Part shown: piece by piece, positions 56,024 through 64,000 of the stretch | How positions within the stretch are numbered: the first letter of the stretch is position 1 | Layout: the number at the start of each line of letters is the position of its first letter | Assembly (NCBI RefSeq): GCF_036669915.1 | Contig: NC_089313.1 | Location: 1,440,085-1,504,084 of the forward strand | DNA: 64,000 nucleotides | Direction: 5' to 3' | Origin: Pocillopora verrucosa | Taxonomy: Eukaryota; Cnidaria; Anthozoa; Scleractinia; Pocilloporidae | The notes under the pieces: generated by a model | What the model was told of the DNA's origin: nothing | The model's database searches: none | Seen by the model: the letters and a program-made list of their open reading frames with translations, nothing else | Translations under genes and position numbers: made by a program

Positions 56024-56507
56024 TAATGCAATTTAGATTAGTCATCAAAAAGAATTGAAAGCCATCATTTTGCAAGTGGCTTTTGTTATAGCTTTTAGTG
56101 TCTCTGGGCTTCAGACACTTTTGAAAATTCAAATTTATCTATTTTTGGACACTGTACAATCTGAGTAATTCTAAGTGGAAAAATTGATGTTGAAATAATT
56201 TTAAATTGAAAAATGAAAATGATGGAAATGATACTTGTTAATCACTTTAGGGAGTTAAGGTTTAAGAGTACAATTGTTAATAGGGCTGGAATATGGCCGC
56301 TGGGGGGGGTTCATCATAATTTCGTTTCCTATTTTTGTACCGAATGGAAAACTGATCAGTAGCTCTGCTGAAAGTCAGATATGTTGTTTGTGTCTTGACA
56401 CAGAATTGTTTATTCTCAATAACTCAACAAAATGAAGAATGTATTGTACTTCTAAGGTATTATTACATCCCGCTACAGTTGTTGGGTACAATTTCTTTTA
56501 TAAGTAA

Positions 56508-56513
56508 AATAAA
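56508..56513 (+). terminator. Polyadenylation signal AATAAA of the CPD gene
   Basis: It is an exact AATAAA about 485 bases after the CPD stop, with no nearer AATAAA noticed on the plus strand. Confidence 0.5.
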
Positions 56514-56565
56514 GGAATAGAAAAGTTGCCAGTGGAGGGTGCAGCTGTCACAGTTAATATCTTAC

Positions 56566-56868
56566 ATGAACATAGCATCCCTATGGAGGCTTGCTAACAG
56601 ACCACCGTTTGACAAAGGGGAAGTGAGTAGTTTGTGCGGGCAGAAACGCTTTTTTTACGATCCCTTGGCCTCAAACGGGGGTGTGTGGGTAGACTGGTTA
56701 CTGAAGGCCGAAAAGATTCTCCTCAATCTTGCCTCAAATTACAGATACAGGGTGTTTGTGCAAAGTGAACTTGAATGGAATGAAGACACATTGCGTATTC
56801 ACGGGAAGTGCAAATTGTTTTCTGGCAAGACATACGTGGATTTCGCTGTTCCCGGTAAAGGATTCTGA
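56566..56868 (+). CDS. Orphan open frame of ~100 codons, unrecognised
   Basis: It lies between the CPD poly(A) signal and INO80B. From the ATG it reads MNIASLWRLANRPPF and continues with coding-like composition (GGVWVDWLLKAEKILLNLA, VQSELEWNEDTLRIHGK) to FAVPGKGF and TGA. No signal peptide, domain or splice partner is evident. It could be a small gene, an isolated exon, or a remnant of a mobile element. Confidence 0.3.
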   Translation: MNIASLWRLANRPPFDKGEVSSLCGQKRFFYDPLASNGGVWVDWLLKAEKILLNLASNYRYRVFVQSELEWNEDTLRIHGKCKLFSGKTYVDFAVPGKGF

Positions 56869-57197
56869 TCGGCAGCAGAGATTCAACTGGTTTGGGTTCG
56901 TATTTTGAGGCATGATACGATTGTAGAATTGAAATGTAACCTGGTGTTAACCCTTCCCCAATGTCTAATAACATATAGAGCGGTTGCGTGAAAATGAATA
57001 CCACACACGTGTTCACACTTACAAAGAATGTCGAATCCGAGCTGACCATACAAGGGCGCCAGCGTGCAAAACTAGGTTAAAAGTAACTTTTTAAGACCCA
57101 TCCACACGCTCTGCGTTTCCGCGCGCGTGGTATCGCGTGGGAGAATTGCCATGAAAGCGAGGCTGGCGCCATCTTGAAACGCGAATAAGAAAGAAAG

Positions 57198-60100
57198 ATG
57201 CCGAAGCGGAAAGAAGCAAACGAAGAGGATACAAAAGGTTGGTAGAAGTCTCTATTCTACACTAGTTTGAACTGTAATGAACTACAAATACTAGATTTTA
57301 TACCATCGAGTTCTCTTATGCTGTGTTTGAGAGCCCCTCGTAACCATATCATCTGGCGGAGACGACTCATGGTTTCAGCTGATATGTTTTGGAACAGTTT
57401 CGTTCTTTAATGCTTGTGTTTTAATCAAGTATAAAACTCTCTCGGTGAGCATCAAGGCTAAATTTGTGGCCATCTAGTAATCTAGCATTTATGTCAAGGA
57501 ATAAGTGATTTCATAAAGGAGAGGTTAGCTTTTGATCAGAAGACACAAGGAGCATGTATGTTTTGTTGGTTTTGTTTATCATGTTGATAAATAGAATTAA
57601 TTTCTTGTGGCATTTTATGCTCAATCAAAAATCACAGCGATAAAATTAAAGGATTTTCTTACTGTTTAAAGTGCAGTAAACACTCAAAATGACAAATATA
57701 TAAACAAACTGAAGAATCAAACAGGTTGCAAAATTAACCTTAACACCCAAACATCAGCATCCACATTCTCCATACTGTTCTCTATCCATTTTCTTTGGTA
57801 CTGTCAAGGGAAATTGGTTTATCAATCCAAGCTTTAGATGCTGGTCACTCAAAGGGTTGGAAGGGAGTTGTGGATGAAACTTATTACTGGAGGAATCAGG
57901 GGTGTATGAAAAAGAAAGACAGTAGAGTGTTCTTTGATGAAGATTTTTAGAACCAAACACAGATGTACATGAGAGAGCTATTTAACTGGAAGTGGTCCCT
58001 TTTTTTGCATTAGAATCATCATCCACTTCTCCTAAAAAGAAACACAAGCACAAACACAAGAAGCACAAGAAGAAGAAGGATCATGGACCAGAGGGACTTG
58101 AAGAACCTCGCAAAAAGGAAAAGAACAAAGATAAGAGTAAATCACGAGAGAAAGACAAGGACAGGGATAGCAATAAAGATGAGGGAAAAGCCGTGACTCT
58201 TAAGATAAAACTTGGGGGTGAAACATTAGCAACAACACAGTGAGTAGATTGAAATGACACCCTAGGTTTTAGTGCATCAGTCTTACATGTAGCAATATAA
58301 ATTAACCCCATCACACCGCACTCACATGACACAACAAACAAAACAGTGAATCCATTTGGGCATCTTTAATGAGGAAACTGAGAGTCTCTGAGAGCTCAAG
58401 GAAAGTCTTTGGAATGGGAGGGAGGGAAATGATGGCATGAACGAATGGAAATGATCAAATGTCAAGCAAATGCCAGTCAACAGAAAGGAATCAATTAGGG
58501 GAACATTAGTTGATGGAACACCAAAAGCTAATATCATAGAGTTGTACGGCAGACAGCAAGGAGAATTACAAATGAGATCTTGTGAGTGAAAGGAGTAAAC
58601 TGGTGTAATTAAGATGAACCAGCCCATCTTATGGAAATATGTAATGGTAGATTAGAGTTTTTTCAAATATTTCAAATATTCAATAACCCATCAAACTGGC
58701 TGGTGTTCTAGTATTCAAAACAAAGTGTAATAACTGAACATTTTGCTGGCTTGTGTTTTTAGAATGGCAAAAATAGTTCCTGTGAAACCGCCAGAGGCTG
58801 TAATAACCAGTGGAGAGGAGGAAGACGAAGATAGTTATCAGCCATCTTGGCAAGGTTTGCTGAATAGACAAGTATTCACTATATAAGCATCATTAACCCT
58901 TTAACTACCATGAGTGACCAAGACAGAATTTCTCTCTATAATATTATCACAATATCAGGCAGACAAGTGATAATAATAGAGAAAAATATCAACTGGGTAT
59001 TATTAGCTAATGTAATATCAACTTCTCCAAAGTAACATCTTATGAATTGTATAGCAGACAATAAAGCAAATTTCTTATGAGATCCTGGGAGTGAAGGTGG
59101 TAAAAGTATCTTCAACGTTGTTAAGTGTACTCTTCATACCACATATCCATGGTTCATAGGCTATTGACCCTTTAACTTCTGAGATCTGATTGTTAATTCT
59201 CCCCTCTAGCTGCTACACATTTCCTTGTAAATTAGTTATGAGAACTTGGTGCTAGATCAAGATAGCAGCTTCTACCTGATAAGTTTGAATATTCTCATTA
59301 CCTGTTTGCTGAAGAATGTATGGATATTGTAGAGAGAAGTTTTATGTTAATCACTTCTGGGAGTTTAAGGGTTAATAATAAAATCAAACTGTTCCCCTAA
59401 ACATGGCGTGATTCATAGAAATCTTCTGCATCAGTTTTATCAAGTAATGCTTATTTTGTGAAAGATTGTTATTCAGTAAATGACACAGGTATACTTGGAA
59501 AAAAGAACGGGGAGTGCTCCCAATAGGAGCACTTTGTGGGTAGCTTCGCAAGTGAGATGTAGTGTGTCAGTATTTAGAAATGATAACTTTGAGAGTTAAT
59601 TAGGTTGTGTGGTGTTGTTTCTAAGGAAGTGAAAAAGACGAGAAAGATGAGCCTGAAGTTGCTGAGAAACGTGGCGATTCTGATGAGTATGTTTTTTAGT
59701 TTTACACTCATAGTTGCAACACAGCTAAAAAGAATATTTTACTTCAGATCTACGGTTGAACAGTTGAAGTGGGTTTTCTGACCTTATGGGACTGACCTCA
59801 CAAGTTTATTAAAAGGGACTTTATTGTTTTCCAATCATACCGTTCCTAAGGTATAAACAAGTAGAATTATTTTAACAATCAAGAACTTCTTGATATTGTA
59901 AGGGAAAATTAGATGTGGGTCACTCTTTGTGGTCAAAAGGTTGAGACATTTTATCAAATTATCCAGAATAAGAAAGGTCTTCACTTAAAGTAGGGTTGTT
60001 TAAATGAGCTTTGACTGTAGTGATGTTATTTGACAGTCAAGAAGAACAGAAATGGTTAGATGCATTAGAGAAAGGTGAACTGGATGACTATGGTCGCGTC

Positions 60101-62052
60101 AAACAAGACAAGGATGTGAGCATGATGACTGCCAGACAGGTAGGATTCCTTTGAACCAAAACTGTTTGGTTTTTTTTTTGTTTGTCAAAACTTGTGATAA
60201 TTTTTATTTTGAAGAAATCTATATTAAATCATACCCTGCTAGTTTGAACTCTGAATAACACTGTCCACTGTATAAAACTGGATAGCACAGTATATTTTTG
60301 AACAAGTATGTGCTGGAGAGCGATTCGTCCATTGGCCAGCATTAACCCTTTACACCTTAACATCAAAATGCATATTCTCCATACTGTCCTCTTTATATAT
60401 TGTAAGGTGCTGACAAGGAGAATTTGTGTAACAAAGAAGTGAAATGGGGATCATTGTCTATATTGTAGTGACCTTAATGTGTGCTTCAGGGGTGATCTTG
60501 TAAGGAGAAATTAGATGCTAGTCACTCTTACGTGTTAAAGGGTTACATGTAACTGCCCCATGAACAACTGGGTTCATCATTCAAGTTATGGGAAAAACCA
60601 TTTACACTTTTTAACATGCAAAGTAACAAAAGTTAGTGAAATTGTCTTTGCTATGATAATCACCATCCTCAGCTTGGCTGTTAAGGTGTAGTAATTACAA
60701 TTCCTAGTAATGCAAACTTTTGTGTCTTTGTCAGAGAGCCATGCTTGGACATGAAATAGAGGGAGAAAATCAACTTTTGGAGCTTCCAACAGGTAAGATG
60801 TTTGTGAAAGAAACCAAAATTGTCAGAACTGACTCAAGGCTAAGGCAACTTGTGGCATTGATATTAACCTGCAAAGTTAGGGGAAGGATGAAACTATACA
60901 AGAAGATGATTTCTATTGGATAAACTTCTTTTCAAGTTAATTTTCATTCACTCCTTAATGTCCTTGTAAAGCTTTCTAGAGATTTATGTCTGGAAAAAAT
61001 GCAGAGATTCCACCTAGAGGTTATAATGGAAGCTGATTTTCAGTGGTCTACTGCAGCCTATAAAGCTTTGTGAGGTCTCTTACCATTCCCATGTAGAATT
61101 TTTGTTTGTAAGATTTTTGTGAGCTTTTTGATGGACACAGCTGCATGTTTGCTATAAGCAATCACTCAGTGACTTTGTGTTCATTATGTCATTGTTCTTA
61201 CATCTATGTCACTAATGAAAGGCAACGCATGATTTCAGAACCAAGACGGAAGAATGAAGACACTGAAGAAGCTCAGAGAAGACGGAAACAAAGAGCTAAG
61301 AAGAGAAAACAGCAAATGCAGAAAAAAATTGAAGAAAATAAGGTACCTCAATGGTGTATGAAATCAATAATAACTTAAAAAGCTATGTTTAGAGCCAAGG
61401 TGTTGTTAACAGACATGTCTGTGTGCACACATTTCAGAGGTACCCCTTCTATCAATTACAATACTACTATACTTAAAATGAACTAAGTTTTTGTGGCAGA
61501 GGAGATGCTGATTAGTATAACTCACAATCAATAATTTCACTTTTCCTAGACACAAACTGTGAAGAAACTGTTGGATAGAGAAGCTACAAGGTCACGCAAA
61601 GAGGAGGAGAAGGTAAAGCTCATGAAAAATTCACATGCTTTACAGAAGCCAAATTTTATACCAATTTTTATGGCAGCTGACCATTACCATACACTTAAGG
61701 TAGATGGGTGAAGGGTACAGTTACAGACAACTTGCTATCCTTGCCCAAGTTGATCGAAGTAACTCCCAGAGCAACACAGCTCTATTTTGTGGCCAATCTA
61801 GGACTGCTGTAAATTTTTTTCAGTGGACACAGCCTAGAGTGCTTGAGATTAATTATTTTGAGAGGTGTTGGCACTTAACTTTCCTAGTAGGAAACTGTCT
61901 ATTCTGGTTTTTAGCAGGCACGAAAAAAGAAGCAGGAGGTTCCTCACATCAGATATGTCAGTAATTACCAGGGATTTGCTATGTCCTTTTCAACCGGCTT
62001 GGAGTTTCCATTACAAATGCAGTCATCTCAGGGGTAGGTTTTAAAAGGTGGA

Positions 62053-62099
<47 letters not shown>

Positions 62100-62387
62100 T
62101 GATAATAATAATAATAACAATGACAATAAATAATAATGACCACTTTAATATTTTGGAGTATAACATACCTATGGGAACTTTTCATTTCTTATTTGTGTGC
62201 TCTGTGGTCAACTAAATTTTTTTGGGATATATTTTTCAGGCCTCCAAAACCAAGATCAGCATGCTCAGCTCAGGGATGTACAAACCTGAAGAAATATTCA
62301 TGTTCTAGTAATAATCTGCCAGTTTGCAGCATGGCATGTTACAAGAAGGTTCAACTGATTCCTCGGCAAACCGCAACTGCAGTCTAA
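57198..62387 (+). CDS. INO80B: INO80 complex subunit B, 10 exons, complete
   Basis: Exons: 57198-57237, 58014-58239, 58763-58854, 59626-59686, 60037-60139, 60735-60792, 61239-61342, 61550-61612, 61918-62033, 62240-62387; 1,011 nt, 336 residues, no internal stop. The N-terminus is Lys/His-rich (KKKHKHKHKKHKKKK), followed by VTLKIKLGGE, an acidic Ser/Glu stretch, and the PAPA-1-type coiled basic region (EEAQRRRKQRAKKRKQQMQ to TQTVKKLLDREATRSRKEEEK). The C-terminus is a HIT zinc finger: CSAQGC, YSC, VCSMAC. In other animals this is a core accessory subunit of the INO80 nucleosome-remodelling ATPase in the nucleus. Exon 7 begins at the acceptor TTTCAG 61238; upstream ORF sequence there is intron. 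MITEs litter its introns. Confidence 0.92.
58893..59104. mobile_element. TTAA-type MITE in an INO80B intron
   Basis: It starts TTAACCCTTTAACTACCATG and ends CTGGGAGTGAAGGTGGTAA. The interior ATTTCTCTCTATAATATTATC block is shared with other copies, and the inverted ends are mildly diverged. Confidence 0.7.
59164..59375. mobile_element. TTAA-type MITE in an INO80B intron, inverse of the 51073 copy
   Basis: It starts TTGACCCTTTAACTTCTGAG and ends CTGGGAGTTTAAGGGTTAA. The interior CAGCTGCTACACATTT and mirrored blocks show it is the 51073 element in the opposite orientation. Only about 60 bp separate it from the copy at 58893. Confidence 0.8.
60342..60545. mobile_element. TTAA-type MITE in an INO80B intron
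   Basis: It starts TTAACCCTTTACACCTTAAC and ends CGTGTTAAAGGGTTA. The interior TGCATATTCTCCATACTG and GTAAGGAGAAATTAGATG blocks match the 19371 copy in inverse orientation. Confidence 0.75.
62054..62138. repeat. AAT trinucleotide microsatellite
   Basis: A long run of ATA/AAT repeats with a few ACAATG interruptions lies in the last INO80B intron. Confidence 0.95.
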
Positions 62388-62480
62388 CCAAGCAAATAGA
62401 TGTAATAGAGGGCTTTTACAATTGAGCATTATAAAACCAAAGCCAAAGTAATCACAACGGCGAATCAAAAGAAAGGAAAA

Positions 62481-62697
62481 AACCTTTAACCTTTTCACTC
62501 CCAAGATCTAATTAGTAACTCTCCTTACTATCTGCCGTACAATTCTTATGATGTTAGTTCAGAGAATTTGATATTGGATCAACTAATAATCCCATAATTG
62601 ATATTCTTCTCTATTCTCATCACCTGTCTGCTTGATATTGTATTGATATTGTAAGGAGAAATTCTGTCTTGGTCACTTGTGGGAGTGAAATGGTTAA
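62481..62697. mobile_element. TTAA-type MITE in the INO80B 3' region
   Basis: It runs from AACCTTTAACCTTTTCACTCC to GTGGGAGTGAAATGGTTAA. The interior CTCCTTACTATCTGCCG and TATTGTAAGGAGAAATTCTG blocks match other copies. Confidence 0.65.
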
Positions 62698-62944
62698 GAG
62701 CCCATAGGAACATTTAAGTTAAAACAAGAAAACTTTGAAAAGGGTGGGAAAATGCACGTGCCCCAATAAGGGTTGGTTTTAGTTTTGCATCTGATTGGTT
62801 ATGAGATTAGTGGAAGTTTTCTGGATCAGTAACAAAGCGAAGTAAGGCAAAAACAAAGCAATCCCATTTTGACACTATTGAAAATTGCTCTACCAACAAT
62901 CCTTACATTACAGATTCCTTGCAATGAATCCAAGCTGATACTAT

Positions 62945-63081
62945 GGATCAATATCAGTATCTGGGCAACTGCCCACCTACCCCTCCCCAAACCCAGTATT
63001 AACCCTAAGTTGTTATCAATAGACTGTTGTTGGGTTAGGGGAGGGGTAGGTGGGCAGTTGCCCTGATACTGATATTGATCC
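62945..63081. mobile_element. Long-hairpin MITE (foldback element) in the INO80B 3' UTR
   Basis: The first 50 bases (from GGATCAATATCAGTATCTGG) and the last 50 are reverse complements with only two mismatches, leaving a spacer of about 37 bases. No TSD was resolved and it has no coding capacity. The transcript would form a strong stem-loop if the 3' end is at the signal at 63147. Confidence 0.85.
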
Positions 63082-63146
63082 GATACTATTTTGTGCCAGT
63101 TGAATTCTTTTGAACAGGTTCAGATTGTACTTTAGTTACAACACTC

Positions 63147-63152
63147 AATAAA
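63147..63152 (+). terminator. Polyadenylation signal AATAAA, probable INO80B 3' end
   Basis: This is the first clear AATAAA on the plus strand after the INO80B stop, 760 bases downstream. It faces the minus-strand signal at 63173. Confidence 0.5.
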
Positions 63153-63172
63153 GCACATTTAGGATTAAATAT

Positions 63173-63178
63173 TTTATT
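63173..63178 (-). terminator. Polyadenylation signal AATAAA (minus strand), probable POLD4 3' end
   Basis: TTTATT on the plus strand is AATAAA on the minus strand. A second minus-strand AATAAA lies near 63230. Both are downstream of the POLD4 coding exon. Confidence 0.45.
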
Positions 63179-63826
63179 GTACTGTTACAAATTCCTGAGG
63201 TTCTACTGGTCTCTCCTACATACTCTGCTATTTATTCCTAATAATAGATTAGTGGCCACCTGATAAAAAACATAAAACCTAATGACAAGAACGACCTTAC
63301 TTGTACTAGTTTGGTGTAAGTAATTCTACAGGCAGATATTCCATACCTTAACACCTGCACCTTTTACATGCACAATAATAAGTTGAGTTTGTGAACTAAC
63401 ATTAATGGACAAGCATTCTACTGTCAGTAGCTTACACACACAAGGACTGCAAACTGTACATAAGATAGTGCAATTTTCTGGAACAAAATTCATATTTACA
63501 GCAGACAACACTAGGTTATTATTCTCTTATCTACCTAAACAGGGACATTTCATGCAAGTATATATACATATGTAGACCTTACTGGGAACTCGTGAAAGTT
63601 TTTTTCCTAAAATAATTCTTGAAGATAAAAGAATGTTTTGTTGTACAGTACAACATGTTGTGTACATATGGTTCAAACACTTTGTTTCGTTTCAAAGATT
63701 GGCATCAAACCATACACTGAAAGAAAGTAAAGATATATTTGGTTAACTAGCGTTGACTGATAACTCAGAGCCCGCACCGCTAAGTATAAAGGTTACACTG
63801 TCTAGAGCAGAACAAGCAAAATGTAT

Positions 63827-63942
63827 TTACCACTCTGTGAATGCTATGTCATTGGGATGTCTTAGAATTATTTCCTTGACTTCCTCAGGAGGAAAAAGTC
63901 CATATTCTTTAGCTCGTTCCCATCTTTGTAGTCTGGTTATTC
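63827..63942 (-). CDS. POLD4: DNA polymerase delta subunit 4, C-terminal exon (partial gene)
   Basis: The minus-strand exon starts after a TTTTAG acceptor and encodes ITRLQRWERAKEYGLFPPEEV then KEIILRHPNDIAFTEW and TAA. The run ITRLQRW-RA, GL-PPEEV and HP-D is the conserved C-terminus of POLD4/p12, the small accessory subunit of DNA polymerase delta. The family usually ends with a Leu-Trp, Tyr-Pro-Leu-type tail that is missing here. GAGTG|GTAAAT at the stop could be a donor to a further short exon. Upstream exons lie beyond the right edge. Confidence 0.8.
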
Positions 63943-64000
63943 CTAAAAGTAAATAGGAAAGCCCGTACGCGAAGATAAGCTACAAATAACATTAAATCAC

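Noticed and set aside
61145-61238. INO80B exon 7 starting upstream of 61239
   Set aside because: No acceptor gives the right phase; the first AG in the correct phase is at 61237-61238.
63753-63956. Plus-strand 67-codon frame at the right edge
   Set aside because: It overlaps the POLD4 exon on the opposite strand, whose protein motif is clear.
1-64000. CRISPR array, operon or prokaryotic contamination
   Set aside because: Genes have spliceosomal introns and metazoan domains; no regularly spaced repeats were seen.

Overview
The window is eukaryotic nuclear DNA, almost certainly from an anthozoan cnidarian and most likely a stony coral or close hexacoral relative. The signs are GT-AG introns of 90-900 bases, AATAAA signals, intronic tRNA-Lys genes, TTAA-flanked MITEs, and secreted proteins built from LamG, VWA, SUEL-lectin and short two-cysteine modules. 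No prokaryotic feature or CRISPR array is present. All gene models come from splice-site and reading-frame reasoning; no transcript or database was consulted.

Bases 2-27626 (+) hold one giant gene, 5'-truncated by the window edge. I rebuilt 47 exons that join in frame into about 4,176 residues with no internal stop. The order is: Gly-Gly-Pro repeats; VWA; nine LamG-like domains separated by tiny Pro-rich linker exons; two more VWA domains; seven copies of a short two-Cys module separated by Arg-Pro linkers; a ~345-residue Arg/Lys/Leu/Gln exon with a single acidic residue; and an ordinary-looking C-terminal LamG domain. Nearly all exons are phase 1-1. The whole protein is strongly cationic, all three VWA metal sites are degenerate, and two identical tRNA-Lys(CTT) genes lie in consecutive introns. 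I do not recognise it as a named protein; it is the best candidate here for an undescribed system.

Bases 29948-45784 (+) hold three tandem SUEL (rhamnose-binding lectin-like) genes with the same layout: signal-peptide exon, short linker exon, two-SUEL exon, then a polar basic tail. Copy 1 is a frameshifted, tail-less pseudogene. Copy 2 has frameshifts in both SUEL domains and in the tail. Copy 3 has two open SUEL domains, but its ~1,580-codon tail is broken by about eleven frameshifts.

Bases 47892-56023 (+) hold a carboxypeptidase D-like gene with four metallocarboxypeptidase/transthyretin units and a transmembrane tail. Units 1-2 keep their catalytic residues but lie in an intronless exon with two Tyr-to-TAG codons and several frameshifts. 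Units 3-4 are frame-intact but have lost catalytic residues.

Bases 57198-62387 (+) hold a clean 10-exon INO80B (INO80 complex subunit B) gene. It converges on the 3' part of a POLD4 (DNA polymerase delta subunit 4) gene on the minus strand at the right edge.

The right third is rich in ~200-bp TTAA-ended MITEs. The sharp contrast between frame-perfect genes (1-27.6 kb and 57-62 kb) and frame-broken genes (31-50.6 kb) is either real decay of a lectin/CPD cluster or a local consensus-quality problem, and should be settled before those proteins are interpreted.
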